This document shows positions 35,581-46,634 of a stretch of DNA of 64,000 bases, piece by piece. The notes under the pieces were generated by a model. The model made no database searches. It was not told the origin of the DNA and saw only the letters and a list, made by a program, of their open reading frames with translations. The DNA is from Oleomonas cavernae. GTDB lineage: Bacteria > Pseudomonadota > Alphaproteobacteria > Zavarziniales > Zavarziniaceae. Within the stretch, counting starts at the first letter, position 1, and every line of letters begins with the position of its first letter. A program made the translations under genes and the position numbers. Where the stretch lies: NCBI RefSeq assembly GCF_003590945.1, contig NZ_QYUK01000011.1, forward strand, positions 2,136,001-2,200,000. Direction: 5' to 3'.

Positions 35581-35700
35581 GCCCTCTCCTCCGCGGGAGG
35601 AGAGGGTTGGGTGAGGAGGTCGAGGGGACAAAATACCGGCATCTCGAGGCGGCCCGACCCACCTCCCCCAGCCCCTCCCCCCGCAAGCGGGCGGAGGGGA
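35581..35700. repeat. Composite palindromic intergenic repeat, copy 2
   Basis: Module A' (35581-35619, CCCTCTCCTCC / GGAGGAGAGGG stem) and module B' (about 35651-35700, C-rich arm facing GGGCGGAGGGG) repeat the two modules at 13211 in inverted orientation, here separated by about 30 bp. The element lies past radC, in a 719-bp stretch with no intact gene before 36280. Confidence 0.75.
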
Positions 35701-35999
35701 GTGGCGGCGGCGTCTGCCACGTCCACTCCACTCTAACTCATTGATTTTCCTACCGCTTTGCAATCGCCGCTCGGTTGGGCCAGACTGGCCCGCTCATCGG
35801 CCGGGATTGTGACCCGGTCCCATTCCAGCGTGCAGCGCGCCCGGCGGACCCCAGGTCGGGGCTGAAGCGTTGCCGCAGGGGGTACGTCGTACCAGCCCTG
35901 CACCTGATCGAATGGAGGCAGCCATGCCCATCGTCCAAGAGCCATCGCCCTCGTCCCGCCCCCATCCGTCCGGTTGGGCCAGCCGGCGGGGGACGCGGC

Positions 36000-36212
36000 G
36001 TGACGGGCGATCTCGAACGGTTACTGCCTCCACCCGATCGCGCCGCCTTCTTTCTCGATTTCGACGGCACCCTGGTCGACCTTGCGATGCGGCCCGATGC
36101 CATCGAGGTGCCGGCGGCATTGATCTGGCTGCCTGCCCGCCTGCGCTTGGAGGCGGATCAATCCGGTGCCGGGGAAGACGTCGCACTGGCGCCGACCGCC
36201 GGCCAGCGCTGA
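36000..36212 (+). pseudogene. N-terminal remnant of a trehalose-6-phosphate phosphatase-like HAD gene
   Basis: From GTG 36000 the frame reads a typical OtsB start: LERLLPPPDRAAFFLDFDGT, then LVDLAMRPDAIEVPAAL. The HAD motif I (DFDGT) is complete. After about 45 residues the match is lost (WLPARLRLEADQSGAGED) and the frame stops at 70 residues; full OtsB has about 240-260. The rest of the enzyme is not found nearby, and no otsA is in view. This looks like a genuine decayed or deleted gene, unlike the single-base breaks elsewhere. The stretch 35701-35999 holds nothing else I can support. Confidence 0.6.
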
Positions 36213-36279
36213 TCCAGATCAATGCCGGCCCATGGCCGCCGCGTTCATGATTGAGCGTTCATCACTGTTGGAGGCCGCC

Positions 36280-36474
36280 ATGACCAGAATGGTTCCGGCT
36301 CTCGCCACCCTCGCCACCCTCGCCACCTTCCTGGGCGCCACCGCGGCCCGGGCCCAACCGGACCTGCCCACTGGCTGGTTCGAGGGCACCCCCTGGTGGA
36401 TCGGGCTGACGCAGGCCACCGCCATGCTGCTGATCGTGGCCCTCACCGCCCTGACCCTGCGGCGGAAACTGTAG
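36280..36474 (+). CDS. Small membrane protein
   Basis: The 64-residue product is preceded by a GGAGG site six bases before the ATG at 36280. It has an N-terminal signal-like helix (MVPALATLATLATFLGATAA), a short polar stretch with WFEGTPWWIG, and a C-terminal membrane helix (LTQATAMLLIVALTALTL) ending in RRKL. It has two predicted hydrophobic segments and no recognised family. It is convergent with the thioesterase gene, 9 bp away. Confidence 0.5.
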   Translation: MTRMVPALATLATLATFLGATAARAQPDLPTGWFEGTPWWIGLTQATAMLLIVALTALTLRRKL

Positions 36475-36483
36475 GGCTCGGCC

Positions 36484-36924
36484 CTACTTCGGCATCAGGC
36501 AGATCATGGTGCCCAGGAAACTGGCGGTCTCGACCCAGATGCCGCTTTCCTGCAGGGCCGAGACCCGCGCCTCGACCACGGTCACCGTGCGCCCGGTACG
36601 CACGGCCCTGGCATCGGCCTTGAACCGCACGCCGCGGCCCGGCGCCATCAGGTTGACCTTGAATTCGATGGTCATGACGTCCGCCCCTTCGGGCATGGTG
36701 GTCAGCGCGGCATAGCCGGCGGCGGTATCGGCGATGGTCGAGGTCACCCCGGCGTGAAGTGCCTGATGCTGCTGGGTCAACTTGGGATCGAAGGGCATTT
36801 CGATCACCACCCGCCCCGGCTCGACCAGGGTCAGTTCGGCGCCAATCAGGCCGAGGAAATTCTGCTGCTGAAAGTTGGCGAGGACGCGCTGTTGGACCGG
36901 CGTCTTGGGGATCAGTGTCGGCAT
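36484..36924 (-). CDS. PaaI-type hotdog thioesterase
   Basis: The 146-residue single-hotdog protein has the family helix region QALHAGVTSTIADTAAGYAA, with HAG at the active site and Asp as the likely catalytic acid in the helix. Strands follow (VMTIEFKVNLMAPGRG). Such enzymes hydrolyse acyl- or aryl-CoA thioesters; the substrate is not predictable. The ATG at 36924 is clean, and the gene diverges from purB. Confidence 0.85.
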   Translation of the reverse strand: MPTLIPKTPVQQRVLANFQQQNFLGLIGAELTLVEPGRVVIEMPFDPKLTQQHQALHAGVTSTIADTAAGYAALTTMPEGADVMTIEFKVNLMAPGRGVRFKADARAVRTGRTVTVVEARVSALQESGIWVETASFLGTMICLMPK

Positions 36925-37059
36925 CAGGCAAGGCTATCAGCTTGAACCGGCGGCCTCCACCGTCATCCGTCTGGCGCAGGCCGCTCATGTCCTGCTTGCC
37001 TTGGCCTGTCTCTGTCGCTAGTGACGGCGGATCAAAAGCTCATTCTCAGGCACCGACAC

Positions 37060-38358
37060 ATGATCCCCCGCTATTCCCGTGCGAAAATGGCCGATCTCTG
37101 GACCCCGGAGGCGCGCTACCGCATCTGGTTCGAGATCGAGGCCCATGCCGCCGACGCCATGGTGCCGCTGGGCATCGTCCCCGCGGAAGCCGCCAAGGCG
37201 ATCTGGGAACGCGGCGCCTTCGACGTCGCGCGGATCGACGAGATCGAGCGCGAGGTCAAGCATGACGTCATCGCCTTCCTGACCTCGGTTGCCGAACATG
37301 TCGGGCCCGAGGCCCGCTTCATGCACCAGGGCATGACCTCGTCCGACGTGCTGGATACCTGCCTCGCCGTGCAACTGTCGCGTGCCGCCGACATCCTGAT
37401 CGAGGATATCGATGCCCTGCTCACGGTGCTCAAGCGCCGGGCCCTCGAGCACAAGGACACGGTCTGCATCGGCCGCAGCCACGGCATTCATGCCGAGCCG
37501 ATCACCTTCGGCCTGAAGATGGCCCAGGCCTATGCCGAGTTTGCCCGCGGCCGCGCCCGCCTGGTCGCGGCGCGGGCGGAAGTCGCCACCTGTGCCATTT
37601 CCGGCGCGGTCGGCACCTTCGCCAATGTCGACCCCAGCGTCGAAGCCTATGTCGCGGAAAAGATGGGGCTGAGCGTCGAGCCAGTCTCGACCCAGGTCAT
37701 CCCACGCGACCGCCATGCCGCCTTCTTCGCCGCCCTGGCCGTCGTCGCCTCCTCGATCGAGCGCCTGGCGACCGAGGTCCGCCACTTGCAGCGCACCGAA
37801 GTGCTGGAAGCCGAGGAGGCCTTCACCAAGGGGCAGAAGGGCTCGTCGGCCATGCCGCACAAGCGCAACCCCGTGCTCTCGGAAAACCTGACCGGCCTCG
37901 CCCGCCTGGTGCGCTCCGCCGTGGTGCCGGCGATGGAAAACGTCGCCCTGTGGCACGAGCGCGACATTTCCCACTCGTCGGTCGAGCGCGGCATCGGCCC
38001 CGATGCGACCGTGCACCTGGATTTCGCCCTGGCGCGCCTGACCGGCCTGATGGACGGGCTGGTGATCTATCCTGAGAACATGCAAAAGAACCTGGACCGC
38101 CTGGGCGGCGTGGTGCATTCCCAGCGCGTCCTCCTGGCGCTGACCCAGAAGGGCGTTTCCCGCGAGGACAGCTACCGCATCGTCCAGGAGAACGCCATGC
38201 GAGTGTGGCGCGGCGAGGGCGCCTTCCTCGATTTCCTGAAGGCCGACCCCAAGGTGACCGACGCCCTGTCGGACGCGAAGCTCGAGAGCCTGTTCGACCT
38301 CGGCTACCACACCAAGCATGTCGATACGATCTTCAGGCGGGTGTTCGGCGAGGCATAG
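37060..38358 (+). CDS. purB: Adenylosuccinate lyase
   Basis: The 432-residue PurB catalyses two fumarate-releasing steps in purine synthesis (SAICAR to AICAR, and adenylosuccinate to AMP). It starts MIPRYSRAKMADLW, the family start. The signature loop KGSSAMPHKRNP near residues 262-273 holds the catalytic Ser. TSSDVLDTC and GRSHGIHAEP carry further active-site His and Ser/Thr residues. GTG 37021 is an upstream alternative in frame, but the ATG at 37060 fits the family. Other pur genes (purC, purS, purQ, purL) lie 14 kb downstream. Confidence 0.95.
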   Translation: MIPRYSRAKMADLWTPEARYRIWFEIEAHAADAMVPLGIVPAEAAKAIWERGAFDVARIDEIEREVKHDVIAFLTSVAEHVGPEARFMHQGMTSSDVLDTCLAVQLSRAADILIEDIDALLTVLKRRALEHKDTVCIGRSHGIHAEPITFGLKMAQAYAEFARGRARLVAARAEVATCAISGAVGTFANVDPSVEAYVAEKMGLSVEPVSTQVIPRDRHAAFFAALAVVASSIERLATEVRHLQRTEVLEAEEAFTKGQKGSSAMPHKRNPVLSENLTGLARLVRSAVVPAMENVALWHERDISHSSVERGIGPDATVHLDFALARLTGLMDGLVIYPENMQKNLDRLGGVVHSQRVLLALTQKGVSREDSYRIVQENAMRVWRGEGAFLDFLKADPKVTDALSDAKLESLFDLGYHTKHVDTIFRRVFGEA

Positions 38359-38372
38359 CCCCCTTCCCACAT

Positions 38373-38471
38373 CGTCATCCCGGACGGAGCGAAGCGCAGA
38401 TCCGGGATCTTGGCGTCGGTGTTCTCGGTGCTTGAACCGTCGCAAGATCCCGGCTCAAGGCCGGGATGACG
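38373..38471 (-). repeat. Dispersed palindromic repeat, copy 4 (inverted)
   Basis: Begins CGTCATCCCGGACGGAGCG and ends AAGGCCGGGATGACG, in the same orientation as the copy at 29429. It lies between purB and the end of the first RTX gene (convergent). Confidence 0.88.
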
Positions 38472-38504
38472 AGGGTTTCAAAGGGCGCGCCGAGTTCTTC
38501 GAGG

Positions 38505-41500
38505 TTACGCGAACAAGAAATCGTCCGACTGAAGATCACCCAGCAGCGTATCGGCCAAGGTGAGTTTGTTGCCGGCGCTCCAAGTAATCACCACCGCGGT
38601 GTCCGACTGCACGGCATGGGCCATGATATCGGCGAAGCCGGCGAAGAGGCCGTCCTGGAAACGGATGACGTCATCGGCCTCGAAATCGGTGATCGTGTCC
38701 TTGCCGAAGCCGGCGCCGAAGACGAAGGTGTCGCGCCCCACGCCGCCGGTCAGCGTATCCGCCCCGCCCAGGCCGGTCAGCGTATTGTTGCCGACATTGC
38801 CGGTCAGGTGGTTGTTGAGCGCATTGCCGGTGGCGGTGCTGTTGCGGGTGCCGAGCAGGACCAGGTTTTCGATATCGTTGGTCGAGGTTCCCGGCGTGCC
38901 GCTCGCGCTTCCGTAAACGGCCGAAAGCGAATAGGCCTGAAGCGTCGTCTGGACAGTGTCGTTGCCCGAGCCGGAAACCGGGCCACCGGCAAAGCTGCCC
39001 TCGTCAACCACATCCGACGCATTGTCGACGACGTAGCTATCGTTGCCGGCACCGCCCGTCATCCAGTCGATGCCGGTGCCGCCGTCCAGCGTGTCATTCC
39101 CGCTACCACCTACCAGGTGATCATCCCCGGTGAGGCCCTGCAACACATTGGCCCCACCGCCGCCCTGGATGTAATTCTCTAGGTTATTTCCGGTGCCGTT
39201 GGCGGCGCTGCGGGTGGTGATGATCAGTTCCTCGAACCCGCCCGACAGGGTGAAGGAGACCGCGCTTCGCACCGTGTCGTAGCCATCGCCATGGGCTTCG
39301 GTGACGACATCGCCGAGGGTATCGACGATATAGGTATCGTCGCCCTCGCTGCCGCGCATGAAGTCGTCGCCGGTGCCGCCGTCCAGCAGGTCGTTGCCGG
39401 TGCCCGCCCGCATGATGTCGTTGCCGGCGCGGCCGAACAACTGGTCATTGCCCGCCTCGCCGTTCAACTCGCCGGCGGCGCCGTTGTCGGTCATCACATT
39501 GTCGAGGGCGTTGCCGGTGCCGACGTTGGCACGCGTGCCGCGGAACAGCAGCGCTTCGAGATTGTCGCCCAGGACGATGTCGTAGGTGGCCTCCACGGTG
39601 TCGTAGCCGGCATCGGCCGCCTCCTCCACCGTGTCCTCGTCGACGATATAGGTATCGTTGCCCAGGCCGCCCCGCAGCGTGTCGTGGCGGAAGCCGCCGT
39701 TCAGCGTGTCGTCGCCGTCCCCACCGACCAGGAGGTTTACGCCCACACTGCCGGTGCCGATGAAATTGCCGGTGCCGACATAGACGAGGTTTTCCACGTC
39801 GTTGCCCAGCTTGTAGGCGGCCAGGGTCGTCTCGACCGTGTCGGTGCCGGCGCCCGGCGCCTCGACCACCACATCGCCCGCGTCGTCGACGACATAGGTA
39901 TCGTTGCCCAGGCGGCCCGCCATGCGGTCGGCACCCAGGCCGCCGTCGATGCGGTTGTCGCCGTCGGTGCCGCTCAAATCGTCGGCCCCGGCCGTGCCGA
40001 TGATGTTCTCGATGCTGATGAGCGTGTCGTTGCCCAGGCCCGGCCCCGTGGCCGTGCCGGCCACCAGATCGGCGACCACGCCGCGCGTGGACCCGGCGAA
40101 GCTGACGGTGTCATCACCCTCGCCGCCATCCAGGATGTCACCGCCCGGCCCGCCGGTCAGCAGGTCGTTGCCGCCCACGCCGCGCAGGTGATCCTTGCCG
40201 CCGGCGCCGTCGAGGACGTCATCCACACCGCTGCCGACGTGGAAATCATCGCTGGCCGAGCCTGTCCAATTCTGCGCCGGTCCGACCTGGCCGAAGATGA
40301 TGTGCGTAACCCCCGGCGTCCAGCTCGGATCGAGAGGGTCGGCGTTCCAGGGGTACCGGCCGCGAGATCGCCGATGCCATCGCCATTCACATCGCCCGCA
40401 CCCTGAAGGTTGTGAAGACCCGCCGCGATGACTTCAAACCCATTGCTGCCGTTCAGCGCGCCGACATTTACACTGGCGGGGATGGCGTCGGAACGGCCGA
40501 AAATCACATATCGTCCACTGACGATCAGGTCGGCCAGCGTGTCACCATTGAGATCGCCCGCCGCAGCGACGAGGGTGTTGCCGCCAAGCACCGAAAAGCC
40601 ATTGGTGCCGTCCAGCGCCGAGGGGTCCACGCTGGCGACGCCGTCCGCCCGGCCAAAGACGACGTAGATGATTGGTACGGCCTGCGGTCCCTGGATCATG
40701 GCATCAAGGGCGACATCGTCCAGCCCATCACCATTGACGTCCCCCAGGGAAACAACAGCCCTGAGGTCGCCGACTGGCAGGTCCAGCTTGAATCCATCGG
40801 CACCGTTCAACTGCCCGACATCGACGCTGCCGCCCAGGGCGCGGCCGAAAACGACATAGGCATCGTTATTGTCGTCACGAGCGACGACGTCGCCGAAGCC
40901 ATCGCCATCGACATCACCGGCGGCATCGATCGAACGGAACGTCGCCCCGGTCACCTTCAGGCCCGTGGCGGCATCAATCGTGGCCGGCGCGACATCATCG
41001 GGAATACCCGTGGCGCTGCCGAACACGATCGTGCTGGTGCCCACGGTGACATCCGCGAACCCATCGCCGTTCACATCGCCTGCCGCCGCAAAGCCTGAAT
41101 AGTCGGAGGTGGTGCCGCCGGTCAGGTGGTCCCCACCGCCATAGATGACATAGGTATGCGGCACGTCGACCCAGACATAGGAATAGGGATCGGTCACATC
41201 GATCTGGTAGTAGGAGCCAGAGCCTTCGATCATGAAATCGGCGAAGCCATCGCCGTTGATATCGCCCAGACCCGCGACGCGCTGGCCGAAGTTCTCCTCA
41301 TAGCGGCCCATGAAACTTGGCCCGCCGTCCCACAGATAGATGTCAGCCGCAGGCGAAGCCCTGCCCTCGAAGACATTCACCGTGCCGATGGTGTATTGCG
41401 ACCAGCCTTCCGCGAAGGGGGCTACGATGGCGACATCGTCGAAACCGTCGCCGTTGATGTCGCCCAGTCCGGCCACCGAATAGCCGCTGCCGCCATGATC

Positions 41501-41581
41501 ATAGGTTCCGCCGCCAATCAGGCGAAAACCATTGCTGCCGTCCAGAACGACCACGTCGAACTGCGCTGGAAAGTCTGGCAT
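38505..41581 (-). CDS. FG-GAP and RTX calcium-binding repeat protein 1 (one apparent frameshift)
   Basis: The N-terminal part (from MPDFPAQFDVVVLDGSNGFR, residues 1 to about 420) holds FG-GAP units of the type GDINGDGFDDVAIV, an integrin-like beta-propeller with Ca sites. The frame breaks near 40350-40353: the expected PGVTHIIFGQVGPAQNW lies one frame over. Restoring one base gives about 1,025 residues. The C-terminal part has RTX nonapeptides (GGPGGDILDGGEGDDTV and many others), and it ends with the DTFVFGAGFGKDTITDFEAD block and a final DFLFA, the usual type I secretion signal. No T1SS genes are in the window. Confidence 0.85.
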
Positions 41582-41616
41582 CAGTTCCCCCGGACCCGGC
41601 AGCAGCCGAGCGATGG

Positions 41617-43815
41617 TTACGCGAACAGGAAGTCGCCGGCGTTCATGTTGGCCAGCGCATAGTTGTGGATGGTAATGATATTGGCGCTGTCCAAGGTAAT
41701 GACAATATCCACCCCCACCTGAGCCGCGTGAGCCTGCACATCGGCGAAGCTTGTGAACAGGCCATCCTGCATTCGGATCATATCATTGTCGGCAAAGTCC
41801 GTGATCCGGTCGCGGCCGAAACTAGTGCCGAAGACAAAAGTGTCCGCGCCATTGCCACCTATCAACGTGTCGTTGCCGCGCAGCCCGGTCAGGACATTGG
41901 CCCCGTCACCGCCCACCAGCTTGTTGGCCAGGCTGTTGCCCGTACCGTTCGCCCAGGCGGCGGTGAGGACCAGATTCTCGACGCCCGAGCCCAGGGTCCA
42001 GGACGCATTGGCCCGCACCGTGTCGATGCCATCGCCATCGGCCTCCGAAACGACGTCATTCGCGGCATTGACGACATAGGTGTCATTGCCCCGGCCGCCG
42101 CGCAGAATATCGTTGCCGGCGCCGCCATCCAGCCGGTTGTCGCGTGCATCACCGGTGATCACATCGGCACCGCTGGTACCGATCACGTTTTCGATGCGGA
42201 TCAGCGTGTCGTTGCCCTGGCCACTTGCCTTGCCAGTGGCCAGATTGACGGTGACACCGGCCGAGGCCGCCTCATAACTGGCCGTGTCGATCCCATCGCC
42301 GCCGTCCAGCCGGTCATCGCCCGCATCGCCGGCCAGACTGTCGTCACCCCCCAGGCCCCGCAGCTCGTCGTCGCCGTCCCCACCCCTCAACCTGTCCGCC
42401 CCGGCACCGCCGGTGATGAGATTGGCGAGGCCATTGCCGCCGCCGACGAAGCTGCCCGTCCCGATGTAGGCGAGATTTTCCACGTCGGCGCTCAGCGTGT
42501 AGGCGGCCAGCTTGGCCTGCACCGTGTCGACCCCGGCGTCGCGCGCCTCGATCACGGCGTCGCCCGCATCGTCGACGACATAGGTGTCCTTGCCCAGGCC
42601 GCCCCGCAGGATGTCGGCCCCCGCCCCGCCATCCAGGCGGTTGGCGCCATTGTGGCCGGTGATGTCGTCGGCACCGCTGGTGCCGATCACATTCTCGATC
42701 CGGATCAGCGTGTCATTGCCCAGGCCACGGCCACTTGCCTTGCCGGTCACGAGATTGACGACGACACCGCCCGAGCCGGTCGCGAAACTGGCGGTGTCAT
42801 AGTCATCGCCGCCATCCAACCGGTCACCGCCTGAACCGCCGATCAGCATGTCGTCGCCGGCCAGGCCCCTGAGATCGTCATCGCCGCCGGCGCCCGTCAG
42901 GACGTCGCCCCATTCAGTACTGTTTGCCCCCGTGATGACATTCGCGAGCTCGTTGCCGGTCCCGCGCAAATAGGAGAGATAGGCGGTCTCGATATGGGTG
43001 AGGTTCTCGACACCGGCGCCCAGCGTGTAGGTCGACAGCGCGGTCAGCACCGTGTCGATGCCACCGCCGGGCGCTTCGACGATCGTGGCCCGGAGGTCGT
43101 TGATCACATAGGTGTCATCGCCAAGGCCGCCACGCAGGAAATCGGCCCCGCCCCTGCCTTCCAGGCGATTGGCGGCCGCATCGCCGGTAATATCGTCGGC
43201 ACCGACGGTGCCGGTCACATTCTCGACGCTGATCAGCGTATCGGTGCCCGAACCGTCACCGGTTGCCGTGCCCGTCAGCAGATTGACGGTGACAGGGCTC
43301 GAGGCATTGGCATAACTGGCCGTGTCGGCACCATCACCGCCATCCAGCCTGTCCGAGCCCAGGCCGCCGATCAGGATATCGTTGCCGCCCAGGCCCTTGA
43401 GATGATCGTCGCCCACACCACCATCCAGCGTGTTCGCCAAACCATCGCCGGTGATGTCGTCAGCCCCCTGCGTGCCGATGACGTTTTCAATGCTGTGCAG
43501 GTAGTCATTGCCCAGGCCATGGCCGGTGGCCCGGCTTGTTGTCAGGTTGACGGTCACCCCCGCGGACGAGGCCGCATAGCTGGCCGTATCGATCCCGTCG
43601 CCGCCATAAAGCCTGTCGCCGCCGGCACCACCGATCAGCGTGTCATTGCCGCCCCATCCCTCGAGTTCGTCATTGCCGCCCGCGCCATTCAGGACGTCAT
43701 CACCCGAGCCGCCTTCAATATGGTCGGCGGATGGACCTCCGGTGGAACTCCAGTAGGCCTGCGTCACAAGGATATCTCCATTGGCAAAGTACAGGGTCGT
43801 CGGCACCCATGACAT
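41617..43815 (-). CDS. RTX calcium-binding repeat protein 2, without FG-GAP region
   Basis: The 732-residue protein is made almost entirely of RTX blocks. After a short head (MSWVPTTLYFANGDILVTQA) come several clusters of GGxGxDxLxG nonapeptides, alternating with spacer units of the form NDTYVVDDAGDAVIEARDAG. The C-terminus has the shared DTFVFGTSFGRDRITDFADN block and the final DFLFA. It differs from its three neighbours in having no FG-GAP propeller. The start lies 6 bp after the stop of protein 3, with a weak ribosome-binding site, suggesting coupling. Extracellular or cell-surface location is inferred from the RTX type. Confidence 0.88.
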   Translation of the reverse strand: MSWVPTTLYFANGDILVTQAYWSSTGGPSADHIEGGSGDDVLNGAGGNDELEGWGGNDTLIGGAGGDRLYGGDGIDTASYAASSAGVTVNLTTSRATGHGLGNDYLHSIENVIGTQGADDITGDGLANTLDGGVGDDHLKGLGGNDILIGGLGSDRLDGGDGADTASYANASSPVTVNLLTGTATGDGSGTDTLISVENVTGTVGADDITGDAAANRLEGRGGADFLRGGLGDDTYVINDLRATIVEAPGGGIDTVLTALSTYTLGAGVENLTHIETAYLSYLRGTGNELANVITGANSTEWGDVLTGAGGDDDLRGLAGDDMLIGGSGGDRLDGGDDYDTASFATGSGGVVVNLVTGKASGRGLGNDTLIRIENVIGTSGADDITGHNGANRLDGGAGADILRGGLGKDTYVVDDAGDAVIEARDAGVDTVQAKLAAYTLSADVENLAYIGTGSFVGGGNGLANLITGGAGADRLRGGDGDDELRGLGGDDSLAGDAGDDRLDGGDGIDTASYEAASAGVTVNLATGKASGQGNDTLIRIENVIGTSGADVITGDARDNRLDGGAGNDILRGGRGNDTYVVNAANDVVSEADGDGIDTVRANASWTLGSGVENLVLTAAWANGTGNSLANKLVGGDGANVLTGLRGNDTLIGGNGADTFVFGTSFGRDRITDFADNDMIRMQDGLFTSFADVQAHAAQVGVDIVITLDSANIITIHNYALANMNAGDFLFA

Positions 43816-43821
43816 TGGTGG

Positions 43822-46553
43822 TTACGCGAACAGGAAGTCGCCGGAGTTCAGCAGGCCCACCCCATAGTCTTGAAGCGTGATGGTATTGGCCGTGTTGTAG
43901 GTGATCACGACATCCGACCCGACCTGGACGGCATGCATCACCACATCCGTGAAGTCGGTGAACAAGCCATCCTGGAAACTGATCACGTCGGCCGAGGCAA
44001 AATCGGTGATCGTGTCTTTGCCGAAGTTGGCGCCGAACACGAAGGTGTCCGCCCCGCCGCCGCCGGTCAGGATATCGTTGCCACGCAGGCCGGCCAGGGT
44101 GCTCGCACCGTTGCTGCCGGTCATCACATTGGCCAAGCTGTTGCCGGTGACCGTCACCGCCTGCGACGTGGTGACGATCAGGTTCTCCAGGCCCGAGCCC
44201 AGGGTGTAGGAGACACTGGTCCGCAACGTGTCGACACCGTCGCCGTTGGCTTCCGAGACCAGGTCGGTCACGGAGTCCACGACATAGGTATCGTTGCCCA
44301 GGCCGCCGCGCAGGTTGTCGTCGCCGGTGCCGCCGTCCAGCCAGTCGGCCCCGTCACCGCCCAGCAGCTTGTCGCTGCCGCCCTTGCCCAGCAGCGTGTC
44401 GTCGCCGCCGAGGCCTTCGAGCGTGTTGTTGGCGCCGTTGCCGGTAAGCGTGTTGGCAAGGCTGTTGCCGGTGCCGGACAAGGCAGCGGTACCGCGCAGC
44501 AGCAGACCCTCGACATTGGCGCCCAGCGCGTAGTTCAGCGTGGTCTCGACCGTGTCGAAGCCGGCATCCGCCGCCTCCTCCACCACGTCGCTTGGATGAT
44601 CGACGACATAGGTGTCGTTGCCCAGGCCGCCGCGCAGCGTGTCGGTGCCGCGCCCGCCATTCAGATCGTCGTCACCCGCACCGCCGGTCATGACATTGGC
44701 CAGGGTGTTGCCGGTCGCGTCGAGATTGCCCGTGCCCACGAACGTCAGGTCCTCCAGCTCGGCCCCCAGGACATAGGCATGGAGCGAGGTCAGCACCGTG
44801 TCGTGGCCGGCGTTCCGCGTCTCCACCACCACATCGCCCACATTGTCGACGACATAGGTATCGTTGCCCAGGCGCCCCGTCAGGCGGTCGGCACCCAGGC
44901 CGCCGTCGAGGCGGTTGTCGCCGCCGTCGCCGCTGATGTCGTCGGCCCCGTTCGTGCCCATGACGTTCTCGATGCCGACGAGCGTGTCGTTGCCCAGGGT
45001 GTGGCCCGACGACGTCCCCGCGGCAAGATCGACGGTGGCGGCATTGATGGTATTGCCGAAGCCGACCGTGTCGTTGCCGGCGCCGCCGTCGAGAAGGTCG
45101 CCGCCGCCGCCGCCGATCAGCAGGTCGTCACCGCCCAGCCCCGGAGGTAGTCGTTGCCGCCGGCCCCGTTCAGGACGTCGTTCTCCGGGCTGCCGCCATG
45201 GTTTTCGCGGGCCGAGGTACCGACCCAGTTCACGGCTGACGCCGCATGGCCCAGGATGACGTGGACCGAGTTTTCCAGCCGCGTGCCGGCGACGAGGTCG
45301 TCGACCCCATCGCCGTTCACGTCGCCCGCGGCCTGGACGATCAAGCCGCCCCAGCTGCTGGTGGTGTCTATGCCTGTGGCCACGATCTGGAAGCCATTGT
45401 CGCCGTCGACGCTGGTGGCATCGAGGCCCCCCGTGCCGACATCCGCCCGCCCGAAGACCACGTAATCATTGCCGATCAGGAAATCGTCCAGACCGTCGGC
45501 ATTGATGTCGCCGGCCCGGCCTACCCAGCGCGTGCCGGCATTGACGATCTGGAAGCCATCGCTGCCGTCCACGGCACTCGCGTCGATCGCGGCGGGGCCG
45601 GCCGCCCGGCCATAGACGACATAATACGGATCGCTGCTCGTCCGGCCCGACATGCTGACGACGAGGTCGTCCAGCCCATCGCCGTCGACGTCGCCGACCG
45701 TACCGACGGTCCTCGCATCGGTCAGCTTGAAGCCGTTGGTGCCGTCAAGAGACGTGAGGTCGAAGAATCCGGGCGCGAGGCCCGCGCCGCCGTAGACCAC
45801 ATAGTGGTCGACGCCGCTGGAATCGCTGACGCCCACCACCACGTCGGTGATCCCGTCGCCGTTGACGTCGCCAGCCCCATTGATTTCAAAGGGCGACGCC
45901 CCCGTGAAGGCGAGGCTCGGGGCGCTGCCGCGGTTCACATTGTCGGGAAGGCCCGTGGCACTGCCAAAGACCACCTTGGGGTGGGAGCCGTCCTGGACAT
46001 AGACGACGACATCGTCAAAGCCGTCGCCGTTCACATCGCCGAGCGGCACCAGCCACGATGGGTCGACGTCCTCCAGGCCGCGGTCGCCGAAGCGCTTGCC
46101 GGTCGTCGCCGCGCTGCCGCCGCCATACTGGATGCGGCCGTAGTCATGGAAGAATATTTCTGTCCAGGAATCGCCGTATTCGTATTCGTAGTAGGTTTCC
46201 GTTGCGTAGAAGGCATGGTGGTCGAAATCGGCGAAGCCGTCGCCGTTGACGTCGCCGATCCCCACGATCCAGCTCTCATACTCGGTGAGATCGTCGGGCA
46301 GCGTGGCCGTGCGGGTTTCGAAAGGAAATTCGTTGCTGACGGTGGTCGACGGCGCGAATGGCCCCTGCCCCCCGAGCAAGATGGTTGGCCCGTCGAAGGA
46401 ATTGACGGCAATGTCATCAAAGCCGTCGCCATTGACGTCGCCCAGGGTGGCGATCGAGTAACCGAAATTGTAACTGCCGGCTTCGCTGACAAGGTGGAAA
46501 CCGTTTTCGCCGTCGAGATCGGCGAGGTCGAAGGTCTCTGCAAAGGCTGGCAT
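43822..46553 (-). CDS. FG-GAP and RTX calcium-binding repeat protein 3 (one apparent frameshift)
   Basis: The N-terminus (MPAFAETFDLADLDGENGF) opens about 445 residues of FG-GAP units (GDVNGDGFDDIAVN, GDVDGDGLDDLVVS). The frame breaks near 45139-45142: the expected LRGLGGDDLLIGG needs one more base in the CCCC run. The restored protein has about 910 residues. The RTX half includes GGLGADRLTGRLGNDTYVV and SGTGNSLANTLTGNGANNTL, the latter closely matching protein 4. It ends NSGDFLFA. It is in tandem with the other three and probably shares their export route. Confidence 0.85.
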
Positions 46554-46598
46554 TCGTCCCTCCCCCGGGAACAGGTAGCAGCAGGGCCACTATATACT

Positions 46599-46634
46599 AT
46601 CGTGGGGTGCCGGGCGACTCCGGTACCCCACGAT
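46599..46634. terminator. Long hairpin between RTX genes 4 and 3
   Basis: ATCGTGGGGTGCCGG (46599-46613) pairs with CCGGTACCCCACGAT (46620-46634) across a 6-nt loop, 15 pairs with one G-T. It is the largest hairpin in the cluster. No T-tract follows on the minus strand, so it may attenuate, stabilise or separate the transcripts rather than end them. Confidence 0.55.

Noticed and set aside
35870-36250. 126-aa open frame upstream of the small membrane protein
   Set aside because: Arg/Pro-rich, overlaps the otsB remnant in another frame, and shows no motif or signal peptide.
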